A DNA stretch of 33,492 nucleotides, taken from assembly GCA_964371945.1 (NCBI GenBank), contig CAYJPA010000067.1:1-33492 (forward strand), written 5' to 3'. Origin of the DNA: CAYJPA01 sp964371945. GTDB lineage: Bacteria > Chloroflexota > Chloroflexia > Thermomicrobiales > UBA6265. A model generated the notes under the pieces. The model had not been told where the DNA came from and ran no database searches. It worked only from the letters and a program-made list of their open reading frames with translations. Positions within the stretch are counted from its first letter, which is position 1; each line of letters opens with the position of its first letter. Of the stretch, positions 15,165 to 23,564 are shown piece by piece. The position numbers were made by a program, and so were the translations under genes.

Positions 15165-15205
15165 GCGCGGCGAACGAATAGCGAAGAGTAACGGTGGAGG
15201 CCTCC
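15144..15205 (+). promoter_or_regulatory. antiterminator pairing of the ilv leader
   Basis: GGAGGCC (15144-15150), at the end of the leader peptide frame, is exactly complementary to GGCCTCC (15199-15205), which overlaps the 5' arm of the terminator. The two structures cannot form at once. A ribosome stalled on the Leu/Val/Ile codons would leave 15144-15150 free to pair; one that reaches the stop at 15162 would cover it and allow termination. Confidence 0.7.
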
Positions 15206-15226
15206 CAAACACGGGGAGGCTTTTTT
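15200..15226 (+). terminator. intrinsic terminator (attenuator) before ilvB
   Basis: A 7-bp perfect stem GCCTCCC/GGGAGGC with a 7-nt loop, followed directly by six T. It ends 59 bp upstream of the ilvB start and has no upstream gene to terminate other than the leader peptide, so it is an attenuator. Confidence 0.92.
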
Positions 15227-15285
15227 GTGTAGCCCCGATGGGCATCGGTCCATGGCGCGAAGGCGCACGGAAACGGAGCGGCAGG

Positions 15286-17058
15286 ATGGCAGTGGCAAAT
15301 CCCTCGGCGCTGAACCGGACTCATACGAATGGGACCGGCGATGAGCTGATCTTTCAAGCGCACGAGCTCGAGGGACAAGTATTGTCCGGCGCCCGCATGA
15401 CTTGTGCTTCGCTCGAAGCAGAAGGCGTCGATGTGCTCTTCGGTTATCCCGGCGGCGCCGTGATCCCGCTCTACGATGCGCTGCCCGGTTCGCGACTCCA
15501 CCACGTCCTGGTCCGGTTCGAGCAATGGGCGGCGCTGGCCGCCGATGGCTACGCGCGGGCGACCGGTAAGGTCGGCGTCTGCATGGCGACTTCTGGTCCT
15601 GGCGCAACCAACCTGGTGACCGGTCTGGCAAATGCGCAGCTCGACTCCGTGCCAATCGTCGCGATCACCGGACAGGTGTCGCAGCCGTTGATCGGACGCG
15701 ATGCATTTCAGGAGACCGACATTACCGGGATCACGCTACCGATCACGAAGCACAACTACCTGGTCCGTTCGCCCGAGGAGATCGCCCCGGCGATCAAGGA
15801 GGCGTTCCACCTTGCCCGATCTGGTCGACCAGGGCCGGTGCTGGTGGATATCCCGAAAAACGTCTTCATCGAAACCGCGAAATTCCACTACCCGACCTTC
15901 ACCGAGCGGCGCGGATATCAGCCGAGCTCGGTTCCCAATAGTCGACAGGTCCGTCTGGCTGCCGAGATGATCAACCGGGCGAAGAAACCGCTGATCATGG
16001 CCGGACACGGCATCATGATCTCCGGGGCGGAAGAGGATTTTGCGGCGTTCGCGGAAAAGACAGGCATTCCGGTGATGTTCACGTTGCTCGGTCAGGGCTC
16101 GTTTCCGGAGTCTCATCCGCTGTCCCTCGGTCTGATGGGAATGCACGGCCACCGTCAAGTGAATATGGCGCTCCACGAGGCCGATCTGCTGGTCAATATC
16201 GGCGCACGATTCGATGACCGGGCGACCGGCAAGATCGCCGGGTTCGCACCCAAAGCGAAGATCGTCCATGTCGATATCGATCCGGCCGAGATCGGGAAGA
16301 ACGTCAAAACCGACGTGCCGGTCGTGGGCGACGCCCGCGAGGCGCTCAAGATGCTGATTCCCGAAGTTCAGGAGCGGGATCACTCCGAGTGGATGGACTG
16401 GATTCACGGGCAGAAGGACTTCGCATTGCTTGCGGCTCTCAGCGAGCGACCCGAATGGCCAGAGGCGTACACGATCATCAAGGCGATCGCAAAGGCGACC
16501 AACGGTGAAGCGATCTTCACCACCGACGTCGGGCAGCATCAAATGTGGGCGGCGCAGCACCTCGGGCTGGATCACCCGAACCGCTGGTTGACATCGGGTG
16601 GTCTCGGCACGATGGGGTACGGTCTTCCTTCGGCGATCGGCGCCAAGATGGGCCGGCCAGATCTCGAGGTCTGGTCGATCATAGGCGACGGCGGTTTCCA
16701 GATGTCGCTCAACGAGCTGGCGACCGCGGTGCAGGAGAACCTCGATCTCAACATCGCGGTGATCAACAACGGCTACCTCGGCATGGTGCGCCAATGGCAG
16801 GATCTCTTCCACGGAAAGAACTATTCAGAAGTCAAAATCCTCGGTCCCGATTTTGTCAAACTGGCCGAGGCCTATGGCGCCACGGGCATCCGGGTCGAGA
16901 AGGACAGTGAGATCATGCCGGCAATCGAGCGTGCACGAAGCATCAAGGGCCCGGTCGTGGTCGAGTTTGTGATCGAGCCCGAGGCGAATGTGTGGCCGAT
17001 CGTGCCGCCGGGCGCCTCCAATACCGATATGATGTCAACCCGGTTCGAAGAGGTCTAG
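15286..17058 (+). CDS. ilvB: acetolactate synthase, catalytic subunit
   Basis: A 590-aa thiamine-diphosphate enzyme making 2-acetolactate or 2-aceto-2-hydroxybutyrate, the first common step of branched-chain synthesis. The N-terminal domain has 'FGYPGGAVIPLYDAL' and the catalytic E79 ('RFEQWAALAADGYAR'), then 'ATSGPGATNLVTGLANA' and 'FQETDITGITLPITKHNYLV'. The central FAD-type domain contains 'GMHGHRQVNMALHEADLL'. The C-terminal domain has the ThDP-magnesium motif beginning GDGGFQMS and ending 'VINNGYLGMVRQWQ'. The ATG at 15286 has GGAG seven nt upstream; the in-frame extension upstream runs through the terminator and is not coding. The first gene of the operon, it is followed 18 bp later by its regulatory subunit. 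Confidence 0.97.
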   Translation: MAVANPSALNRTHTNGTGDELIFQAHELEGQVLSGARMTCASLEAEGVDVLFGYPGGAVIPLYDALPGSRLHHVLVRFEQWAALAADGYARATGKVGVCMATSGPGATNLVTGLANAQLDSVPIVAITGQVSQPLIGRDAFQETDITGITLPITKHNYLVRSPEEIAPAIKEAFHLARSGRPGPVLVDIPKNVFIETAKFHYPTFTERRGYQPSSVPNSRQVRLAAEMINRAKKPLIMAGHGIMISGAEEDFAAFAEKTGIPVMFTLLGQGSFPESHPLSLGLMGMHGHRQVNMALHEADLLVNIGARFDDRATGKIAGFAPKAKIVHVDIDPAEIGKNVKTDVPVVGDAREALKMLIPEVQERDHSEWMDWIHGQKDFALLAALSERPEWPEAYTIIKAIAKATNGEAIFTTDVGQHQMWAAQHLGLDHPNRWLTSGGLGTMGYGLPSAIGAKMGRPDLEVWSIIGDGGFQMSLNELATAVQENLDLNIAVINNGYLGMVRQWQDLFHGKNYSEVKILGPDFVKLAEAYGATGIRVEKDSEIMPAIERARSIKGPVVVEFVIEPEANVWPIVPPGASNTDMMSTRFEEV

Positions 17059-17076
17059 TCGAGGCGAGGGAGCAAG

Positions 17077-17613
17077 ATGGAACGTCCACATACGCTGGTG
17101 GTGCTGGTCGAAGATCATCCGGGCGTCCTCAACCGGGTTGTCTCGTTGCTGCGCCGGAGATCCTTCAACATCAACACGATCACTGTCGGGCAGTCGGAGC
17201 AGCCGGGAGTGTCGCGAATGACGCTGGTTGTTGTCGGAAATGACGACGCGGTCGAGCAGGCGGGCAAGCAGCTCTACAAGCTGATGGAGGTGCTTAAAGT
17301 CACTGACGTGACCGATCTGCAAGTGATCGCGCACGAGATGGTCATGGTCAAGATTGCCTCCAAGTCGCAAACACGGGCTGAGATTTTGTTGATCGGGCAG
17401 ATTTACAATGCCCGGGTGATCGATGCCAGCCCATCAACTTTAATGCTCGAGGTGACGGGCCCGCAGGATCACGTCGATTCCTTCCTGACGATGGTGCGCC
17501 CATTCGGCGTTAGGGAATTGGTACGCACCGGACCGATCGCGATGGTTCGCGGCGGCGGCTCGGTCGTCATGAAAGATCAGAAGCGCGGCGAGGTATCGAT
17601 CGCGGCGGACTAA
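17077..17613 (+). CDS. ilvN: acetolactate synthase, regulatory subunit
   Basis: A 178-aa small subunit (IlvN/IlvH). The N-terminal ACT domain (residues about 4-80) has 'LVVLVEDHPGVLNRVVSLLRRRSFNINTITVG', the valine-binding fold that gives end-product inhibition. The C-terminal ALS_ss_C domain follows ('EILLIGQIYNARVIDASPSTLMLEVTG', 'GVRELVRTGPIAMVRG'). It stimulates the IlvB subunit and confers valine feedback. The ATG has AGGGAG four nt upstream. Confidence 0.96.
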   Translation: MERPHTLVVLVEDHPGVLNRVVSLLRRRSFNINTITVGQSEQPGVSRMTLVVVGNDDAVEQAGKQLYKLMEVLKVTDVTDLQVIAHEMVMVKIASKSQTRAEILLIGQIYNARVIDASPSTLMLEVTGPQDHVDSFLTMVRPFGVRELVRTGPIAMVRGGGSVVMKDQKRGEVSIAAD

Positions 17614-17627
17614 CGATTGAGTGGAGA

Positions 17628-17650
17628 CGGGGAGCGACATTCGCTCCCCG
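17628..17650 (+). other. stem-loop between ilvN and ilvC
   Basis: Perfect 9-bp arms CGGGGAGCG/CGCTCCCCG with loop ACATT, in the 106-bp gap between ilvN and ilvC. It has no true U run (ATTGGTTT follows), so it is likely an mRNA-stability or partial-termination element inside the operon. Confidence 0.55.
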
Positions 17651-17719
17651 ATTGGTTTCCCGAGATGTCGCCGGCGGACTCGACCGGGACAAGAGACCCA
17701 AGCAGAAGGGGGAGTATTC

Positions 17720-18742
17720 GTGGCAACGATTTATTACGACAAGGACGCGAGCCTGGATCCGCTTCGCGGCAAAACGGTGGCGGTGATCGGCTACGGAAGT
17801 CAGGGGCACGCCCACGCGCTGAACCTTCGCGATTCCGGCGTCAACGTCGTTGTCGGCCTCCACGAAGGTAGCAAGAGCCGGGCGAAGGCGACAGCCGACG
17901 GCATTCGGGTCGAATCGGTGGCGGATGCTGCCAAGGCCGCGGATGTCATCATGATTCTCGTGCCTGATCAGACCCAAAAGAAGGTCTTCAACGAGTCGGT
18001 CAAGGCGAATCTGCAACCGGGCAACATGCTCATGTTTGCTCACGGATTCTCGATCAACTTCGGCGAAGTTGTTCCGCCAGATGGCGTCGACGTAACGATG
18101 ATCGCGCCCAAGAGCCCGGGGCACCGGCTGCGCGAGCTCTTCAGCGAGGGCGTCGGCGTGCCGGCACTGATCGCCGTCCACCAGGATGCATCCGGCGAGG
18201 CGAAACAGAAGGCGCTGGCGTACGCCAAGGGGCTCGGATCGACCCGCGCCGGCGTGATCGAAACAACCTTCAAGGAGGAGTGTGAAACCGATCTCTTCGG
18301 CGAACAGGCCGTGCTCTGCGGCGGTCTGTCGGCGCTGATCGAGTCGGGATTCAATACCCTGGTCGAGGCCGGTTACCAGCCGGAAATCGCTTACTTCGAG
18401 TGCTTGCACGAGGTCAAGCTGATCGTCGACCTCATCTACGAGGGCGGCCTCGCTTATATGCGCTATTCGGTCAGCGACACCGCCGAGTACGGCGATTACT
18501 ACGCCGGTGGTCAGATCATCGACGACCACACACGGTCCGCGATGAAGACCCTGCTCTCCAAGATTCAAAGCGGCGAGTTCGCCAAGCAATGGATTGCCGA
18601 AAACGATGGCGGTCGTGCCGGTTTCCTCAAGATGCGCGCCGATCACGCCGCGACCCCGGTCGAAACAGTCGGCAAGGAGCTTCGCGCGATGATGCCGTTC
18701 TTGCGCAAGGGCCGCACCCCGATCGACCCTGTAGCCCAGTAG
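17720..18742 (+). CDS. ilvC: ketol-acid reductoisomerase (class I)
   Basis: A 340-aa enzyme that isomerises and reduces acetolactate to 2,3-dihydroxy-isovalerate. The Rossmann motif is 'GYGSQGHAHALNLRDSG', and the following loop 'GLHEGSKSRAKA' carries the two serines that usually bind the NADPH phosphate (His replaces the common Arg). The knotted C-terminal domain has the magnesium and substrate residues in 'KEECETDLFGEQAVLCGG' and 'YFECLHEVKLIVDLIYEGG'. The length fits class I, not the longer class II. I chose a GTG start at 17720, with GGGGGAG five nt upstream. The in-frame upstream extension would cross the intergenic hairpin. Confidence 0.97.
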   Translation: MATIYYDKDASLDPLRGKTVAVIGYGSQGHAHALNLRDSGVNVVVGLHEGSKSRAKATADGIRVESVADAAKAADVIMILVPDQTQKKVFNESVKANLQPGNMLMFAHGFSINFGEVVPPDGVDVTMIAPKSPGHRLRELFSEGVGVPALIAVHQDASGEAKQKALAYAKGLGSTRAGVIETTFKEECETDLFGEQAVLCGGLSALIESGFNTLVEAGYQPEIAYFECLHEVKLIVDLIYEGGLAYMRYSVSDTAEYGDYYAGGQIIDDHTRSAMKTLLSKIQSGEFAKQWIAENDGGRAGFLKMRADHAATPVETVGKELRAMMPFLRKGRTPIDPVAQ

Positions 18743-18771
18743 GCCAGGAACAGAGAAACGGAGACGAGACC

Positions 18772-20346
18772 ATGACCAACGCGGAGAGTGATGTAGGACG
18801 CCGGATCTGGGTTTTCGACACAACATTGCGCGACGGCGAGCAATCGCCTGGCGCGACGATGACGGTCGAAGAGAAGCTCGAGGTGGCGGACGCGCTGGTG
18901 GCGCTTGGGGTGGATATCATCGAGGCTGGCTTTCCGGCCGCTTCCCCAGGCGATTTCGAGGCGGTGCGGCTGATTGCTTCACGGGTCAAGGGCGCCACGG
19001 TCGCCGGACTTGCTCGCGCCAATGCGGCGGATATCGAGCGGGCCGGAAACGCGGTAAAAGCCGCGGAATCGGCCCGAATCCATACCTTCATCGCAACCTC
19101 GGATATCCACCTCGAGCACAAACTCCGGCTCAGCCGGGATGAGGTGCTCGAGCGCGTTTTCGCGATGGTCAGACTCGCCAAGTCCTTTACGAGCGATGTC
19201 GAGTTTTCGGCTGAGGACGCGACTCGCTCGGACTGGGACTATCTGGTGCAGGTCTTCAGCCGGGCGATCGAAGCCGGTGCGACAACGCTCAATGTGCCCG
19301 ACACAGTCGGGTATACGACCCCGGCGGAGTACCGGGCACTCATGGAACATCTCCAGGAACATGTTCCTGGAATCGAGAACGCGATCATCTCTGTCCACTG
19401 CCACAATGATCTCGGAATGGGCACCGCAAATACGCTGGCTGCAGTTGCGGCGGGTGCTCGACAGATTGAAGTCACCGTCAACGGGATCGGCGAGCGGGCC
19501 GGCAACACCGCGCTCGAAGAGGTCGTGATGGCCTTGTCGACGCGCGGCGACCAGTTCGGCGGCGCGTACACCAACATCAAGAAGGATCGGCTCGTGCCGA
19601 CCAGCCGGTTGGTTGCCGGGATCACCGGTCTCCAGGTGCAGGTGAACAAGGCGATAGTCGGTGCGAATGCGTTTGCCCATGAGGCCGGGATTCACCAGGA
19701 TGGCATGCTCAAGGAGCGCACCACCTACGAGATCATGAACCCGCAAGATGTCGGTTGGGAAGGCACTCGACTCGTCGTCGGAAAGCATTCCGGCCGGGCT
19801 GGATTCAAGAATGCGCTCACCGAGCTTGGTTTCCGGCTCGATGACGAGCAGATCCAACAGGCGTACTTAAAGTTCCTGGAGCTGGCCGATCGCAAGAAAC
19901 ACGTTACCGCCGCCGATTTGACCGCATTGGTTAGCAATCAGCTTCAGGGACAGGGTGACACCTATCATCTCGTGCAGTGGCGGGTCGATATTGCGAGCGG
20001 CGAGCCCGCCACGGCTCAGGTTGTGCTCGCGCACGGTGAACAGACGATCGTTGGCGACGCGGAAGGCAACGGGCCGGTCGATGCGCTCTTGAAGGCGATC
20101 GACGTTGCCGCCGGGGTTTCGACGAATCTCGAGTATTACCACGTCGAGGCCGTGACTCCGGGCGAGGATGCCCAGGGGCAGGTTCACGTGCGAATCCGGG
20201 TTAACGACAAGCTCTACACGGGTCATGGGCTGGCGACTGACATCGTCGAGGCCAGCGCCAGGGCGTATCTCGCAGCGCTCAGCCGTCTCGATCTCGAAGA
20301 GCCGTCGACTGTTTTGGCGGGGTCGTCAGTTTCGAGGTTTAGTTGA
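18772..20346 (+). CDS. leuA: 2-isopropylmalate synthase
   Basis: A 524-aa enzyme condensing acetyl-CoA with 2-oxoisovalerate, the first step of the leucine branch. The TIM-barrel catalytic domain begins 'VFDTTLRDGEQSPGA' (R20 and D21 catalytic), has 'VEFSAEDATRSDWDYL' and metal-binding histidines in 'SVHCHNDLGMGTANTLAAV', and 'NGIGERAGNTALEEVVMAL'. The linker carries 'NAFAHEAGIHQDGMLK'. Residues about 390-510 form the LeuA dimerisation domain that binds leucine for feedback inhibition. The ATG at 18772 has GGAG eight nt upstream, 29 bp after ilvC. Confidence 0.97.
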   Translation: MTNAESDVGRRIWVFDTTLRDGEQSPGATMTVEEKLEVADALVALGVDIIEAGFPAASPGDFEAVRLIASRVKGATVAGLARANAADIERAGNAVKAAESARIHTFIATSDIHLEHKLRLSRDEVLERVFAMVRLAKSFTSDVEFSAEDATRSDWDYLVQVFSRAIEAGATTLNVPDTVGYTTPAEYRALMEHLQEHVPGIENAIISVHCHNDLGMGTANTLAAVAAGARQIEVTVNGIGERAGNTALEEVVMALSTRGDQFGGAYTNIKKDRLVPTSRLVAGITGLQVQVNKAIVGANAFAHEAGIHQDGMLKERTTYEIMNPQDVGWEGTRLVVGKHSGRAGFKNALTELGFRLDDEQIQQAYLKFLELADRKKHVTAADLTALVSNQLQGQGDTYHLVQWRVDIASGEPATAQVVLAHGEQTIVGDAEGNGPVDALLKAIDVAAGVSTNLEYYHVEAVTPGEDAQGQVHVRIRVNDKLYTGHGLATDIVEASARAYLAALSRLDLEEPSTVLAGSSVSRFS

Positions 20347-20374
20347 GAACGCCCCACCGGGAGTCCGAAAACAA

Positions 20375-21784
20375 ATGAGCGTCAATTCAAAAACGTTGAG
20401 CGACAAGTTATGGGACCGGCATGTCGTTTACTCGGCGCCCGGTGAGCCCGATCTGCTCTACATCGATCTCCATCTGGTGCATGAGGTCACATCGCCGCAG
20501 GCATTTGACGGTCTGCGGATGGCGGGGCGGCCGATGCGGCGGACGGATTTGACGGTCGCAACCGCCGATCACAATGTGCCGACGATCAACATCGACCGGC
20601 CGATCGTTGACCCCATTTCGGCCAAGCAGGTGTCGGTGCTGTCGAAGAACTGCGCCGAATACGGCGTCGAGCTTTACCCGATGGGCGATCCCGGGCAAGG
20701 AATCGTGCATGTGATCGGACCCGAGCTCGGGTTGACGATGCCCGGCATGACGATCGTGTGCGGCGACAGCCACACATCGACCCACGGGGCGTTCGGCGCG
20801 CTGGCATTCGGGATCGGCACCAGCGAAGTTGAGCACGTGCTGGCAACGCAAACGCTCCCGCAAATCCGGCCGAAGACGATGTCGATCACCGTCGACGGCG
20901 AACTTCCCAAGGGTTCGACGGCAAAGGACATCATTCTGGCGATCATTGGCAAGATCGGAACAGGCGGCGGGATCGGATCGATTATCGAGTATCGTGGGCC
21001 TGCGATCCAGGCGCTCTCGATGGAGGGCCGGATGACGATCTGCAATATGTCGATCGAGGCTGGAGCTAAAGCGGGCATGATCGCTCCCGACGAGACCACG
21101 TTCGCCTATGTCGAAGGTCGCAAGCACGCTCCGAAGGGTGCGGAATGGGAAAAAGCGCTCGACGATTGGCGTTCGCTGGTCACCGGCCCGGACGCGCGCT
21201 TCGACCGTGAGGTCGTGCTGGACGGATCGAAGATATCGCCGCATGTCTCCTGGGGCACCAATCCGGGCCAGGTGGTTTCGATTGATAGCGTGGTGCCCGA
21301 TCCGGACAAGTTCGCCGATCCAGGCGCGCGCGAAGCGGCGGCCCGAGCGCTAACTTATATGAATCTCAAGGCCGGAACGCCGGTGCGCGAGATACCGGTC
21401 GATACGGTCTTTATCGGTTCGTGCACGAACAGCCGGATTGAAGATTTGCGACTGGCGGCTACTGTGGTCGAGGGACGCAATGTTCATCAAGGCATGAGGG
21501 CGATGGTCGTGCCCGGATCGATGCGGGTTAAAGCGCAGGCTGAAGCCGAGGGACTTGACCGGATTTTCACGGCCGCCGGATTCGAATGGCGCTCGGCTGG
21601 CTGCTCGATGTGCCTGGGGATGAATCCCGATCAACTGTCGACCGGCGAGCGCTGCGCTTCGACCAGCAACCGCAATTTCGAGGGCCGGCAGGGCAAAGGC
21701 GGACGCACCCACCTGGTCTCGCCGGCGGTCGCGGCTGCGACGGCCATCGCCGGCGTCTTTTCGACACCCGCGGATTTGGGGTAA
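20375..21784 (+). CDS. leuC: 3-isopropylmalate dehydratase, large subunit
   Basis: A 469-aa aconitase-family subunit isomerising 2- to 3-isopropylmalate with LeuD. The [4Fe-4S] ligands are C350 ('GSCTNS'), C410 and C413 ('GCSMCLGMN'), at the same spacing as in other LeuC proteins. 'KLWDRHVV', 'VCGDSHTSTHGAFGALAFGIGTSEVEHVLATQ' and 'RPKTMSITVDG' are diagnostic. The ATG at 20375 has GGGAG at a long 11-nt distance, 28 bp after leuA; the in-frame extension overlaps leuA and is rejected. Confidence 0.97.
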   Translation: MSVNSKTLSDKLWDRHVVYSAPGEPDLLYIDLHLVHEVTSPQAFDGLRMAGRPMRRTDLTVATADHNVPTINIDRPIVDPISAKQVSVLSKNCAEYGVELYPMGDPGQGIVHVIGPELGLTMPGMTIVCGDSHTSTHGAFGALAFGIGTSEVEHVLATQTLPQIRPKTMSITVDGELPKGSTAKDIILAIIGKIGTGGGIGSIIEYRGPAIQALSMEGRMTICNMSIEAGAKAGMIAPDETTFAYVEGRKHAPKGAEWEKALDDWRSLVTGPDARFDREVVLDGSKISPHVSWGTNPGQVVSIDSVVPDPDKFADPGAREAAARALTYMNLKAGTPVREIPVDTVFIGSCTNSRIEDLRLAATVVEGRNVHQGMRAMVVPGSMRVKAQAEAEGLDRIFTAAGFEWRSAGCSMCLGMNPDQLSTGERCASTSNRNFEGRQGKGGRTHLVSPAVAAATAIAGVFSTPADLG

Positions 21785-21787
21785 GCA

Positions 21788-22399
21788 ATGAAGCCAGTGA
21801 AGTCGATTTCGGGCATGGCGGTGCCGCTGGATCGCAGCGACGTCGATACCGATCAGATCATCCCGGCCGTCTATCTGAAACGGGTAGAGCGGACAGGATT
21901 TGGCGAAGGTCTCTTCGCGTCCTGGCGGGCAAACGATCCCGATTTTGTGCTCAACCGGAAGGAGTTTCAGGGCGGCAAGGTGTTGATTGCCGGCCCGAAC
22001 TTCGGAACAGGATCCTCGCGCGAGCACGCTGTCTGGGCGCTGATGGATGCCGGGTTCGAAGCGGTCATCTCACCACGGTTTGGCGATATTTTTCGGAACA
22101 ACTCGACCAAGTCGGGTTTGTTGCCGGTCGTCGTCGATTCTGACGTTGGTGAGCTCTTGCTTCGAGCGGCGGCTGAAGAGCCCGGCCTGCAGATCACGAT
22201 CGATGTGGAGCGGCGGACGCTTTCAGTGCCGGAGATCGGCGTCGAGGTTTCGTTCCCGCTCGACGATTTCACGCAGCATCGTTTCGTCGAAGGACTGGAT
22301 GATATCGGCCTAACAATGAAGCACGCGAACGCGATCATGGAGTATGAGAAGAGCCGGCCTTCCTGGATGCCGGTCGTCACCACCACGGCGAGGGCATAA
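21788..22399 (+). CDS. leuD: 3-isopropylmalate dehydratase, small subunit
   Basis: A 203-aa swivelling-domain subunit partnering LeuC. 'DVDTDQIIPAVYLKR' and the substrate-phosphate loop 'GPNFGTGSSREHAVWAL' are standard, and 'SPRFGDIFRNNSTKSGLLPV' follows. The start is 3 bp after the leuC stop, and its ribosome-binding site lies in the leuC end, which implies translational coupling and balanced subunits. Confidence 0.97.
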   Translation: MKPVKSISGMAVPLDRSDVDTDQIIPAVYLKRVERTGFGEGLFASWRANDPDFVLNRKEFQGGKVLIAGPNFGTGSSREHAVWALMDAGFEAVISPRFGDIFRNNSTKSGLLPVVVDSDVGELLLRAAAEEPGLQITIDVERRTLSVPEIGVEVSFPLDDFTQHRFVEGLDDIGLTMKHANAIMEYEKSRPSWMPVVTTTARA

Positions 22400-22406
22400 T
22401 CGGCAC

Positions 22407-23510
22407 ATGGGCGTTTCCGCATCGTTAGTTCTCTTGCCGGGCGACGGGGTCGGTCCGGAGATCGTCGACGCAACGAAGCCGGTCATGACGGCGGTCACAA
22501 CATCATTCGGCAACACCTTCGCAACCGAAGAGCTGCTGATTGGCGGCGCCGCGATCGATGCCCATGGAATCCCGTTCCGGGCAGAAGACCTGGAGAAGTG
22601 CAAACAGGCGGACGCGGTCCTGCTTGGCGCGATCGGCGGTCCGAAGTGGGACAACCCAAATGCCAAAACCCGGCCGGAGCTGGGACTCCTGGCGCTCCGT
22701 AAAGGCATGGGGCTGTTCGCCAATCTCCGCCCAGTGGCGGTGATGCCGGCACTGGCCGACACGTCGCCGGTTAAGGCCGAGATCGTGACCGGCGTCGACA
22801 TGATGGTTGTGCGCGAGCTGACCGGCGGTCTGTATTTTGGCCGGCCTCGGCGGAAGTGGCTCGAGCGGCGCGGCCGCGCGGCGCTGGACACGCTCATTTA
22901 CCGCGAGCATGAGATCGACCGGATCGCGCGGCTTGCGTTCGATCTGGCCAGATCGCGTCGCTCGAAGGTCGCCTCGGTCGACAAAGCGAACGTTATCGAA
23001 ACGTCGCGATTGTGGCGCAAGGTCGTGACCGAAATTGGGTCCACCTATCCAGATGTTGAGCTCGAGCACGTTTTGGTCGATTCGATGGCGATGATGCTCA
23101 TCAAGCGGCCGGCCAAGTTCGACGTGATCGTGACCGAGAATATGTTCGGCGATATTCTGACTGACGAAGCGTCGGTTCTTGCCGGATCGATCGGGTTGTT
23201 GCCATCGGCGAGCATCGGCAAGGCGCGCGGCGAGAGCGATCTTCGCTGGCGCGGGGTGTACGAACCGATTCACGGCAGCGCACCGCATATGACCGGCACT
23301 GGACGGGCAAACCCGACCGGTACGATCCTTTCGTTCGCGATGCTGTTGCGGTTGTCGCTCGGACTGGAAAAGGAAGCGGCGGCGGTCGAGCTGGCGGTCC
23401 GGGAGACGATCGAAGCAGGCGTTCGGACGCCGGACATCGGCGAAGAGGGCATGACCGCGGTTACGACCGCGGAGTTTGGCGCCGAAGTCGCGAAGCGAGT
23501 CAGGGCGTAG
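22407..23510 (+). CDS. leuB: 3-isopropylmalate dehydrogenase
   Basis: A 367-aa NAD-dependent oxidative decarboxylase that makes 4-methyl-2-oxopentanoate, the leucine precursor. It has 'LLPGDGVGPEIV', 'LLGAIGGPKWD', the substrate arginines in 'LLALRKGMGLFANLRPV' and 'VVRELTGGLYFG', catalytic 'SVDKANVIETSRLWRKVV', the magnesium aspartates in 'TENMFGDILTDEAS', and the NAD site 'EPIHGSAPHMTGTGRANPTGTILS'. The ATG at 22407 lies 7 bp after leuD, so coupling is likely since its own ribosome-binding site is weak. It is the last gene of the operon. Confidence 0.97.
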   Translation: MGVSASLVLLPGDGVGPEIVDATKPVMTAVTTSFGNTFATEELLIGGAAIDAHGIPFRAEDLEKCKQADAVLLGAIGGPKWDNPNAKTRPELGLLALRKGMGLFANLRPVAVMPALADTSPVKAEIVTGVDMMVVRELTGGLYFGRPRRKWLERRGRAALDTLIYREHEIDRIARLAFDLARSRRSKVASVDKANVIETSRLWRKVVTEIGSTYPDVELEHVLVDSMAMMLIKRPAKFDVIVTENMFGDILTDEASVLAGSIGLLPSASIGKARGESDLRWRGVYEPIHGSAPHMTGTGRANPTGTILSFAMLLRLSLGLEKEAAAVELAVRETIEAGVRTPDIGEEGMTAVTTAEFGAEVAKRVRA

Positions 23511-23521
23511 CTGAGTTGACA

Positions 23522-23537
23522 CGGGATTGAAATCCCG
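23522..23537 (+). terminator. weak hairpin after leuB
   Basis: CGGGAT/ATCCCG arms with loop TGAA, 11 bp after the leuB stop, between two converging transcripts. There is no T run, so intrinsic termination is doubtful; it may mark the 3' end of the ilv-leu message. Confidence 0.4.
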
Positions 23538-23564
23538 GGCTCATTCCCCAAAGACCCTCCGGGA

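Noticed and set aside
15235..15248. Small CCGAT/ATCGG stem after the ilv terminator
   Set aside because: Only 5 bp with a 4-nt loop; it is not placed to block the ilvB ribosome-binding site and is probably chance.
15021..15285. T-box riboswitch controlling ilvB
   Set aside because: No T-box sequence or specifier-loop layout is visible. The leader peptide and overlapping antiterminator explain the region better.
17567..18826. Long minus-strand open frame (419 codons)
   Set aside because: Antisense to ilvC, which is unmistakable. No motif or ribosome-binding site supports the reverse frame.
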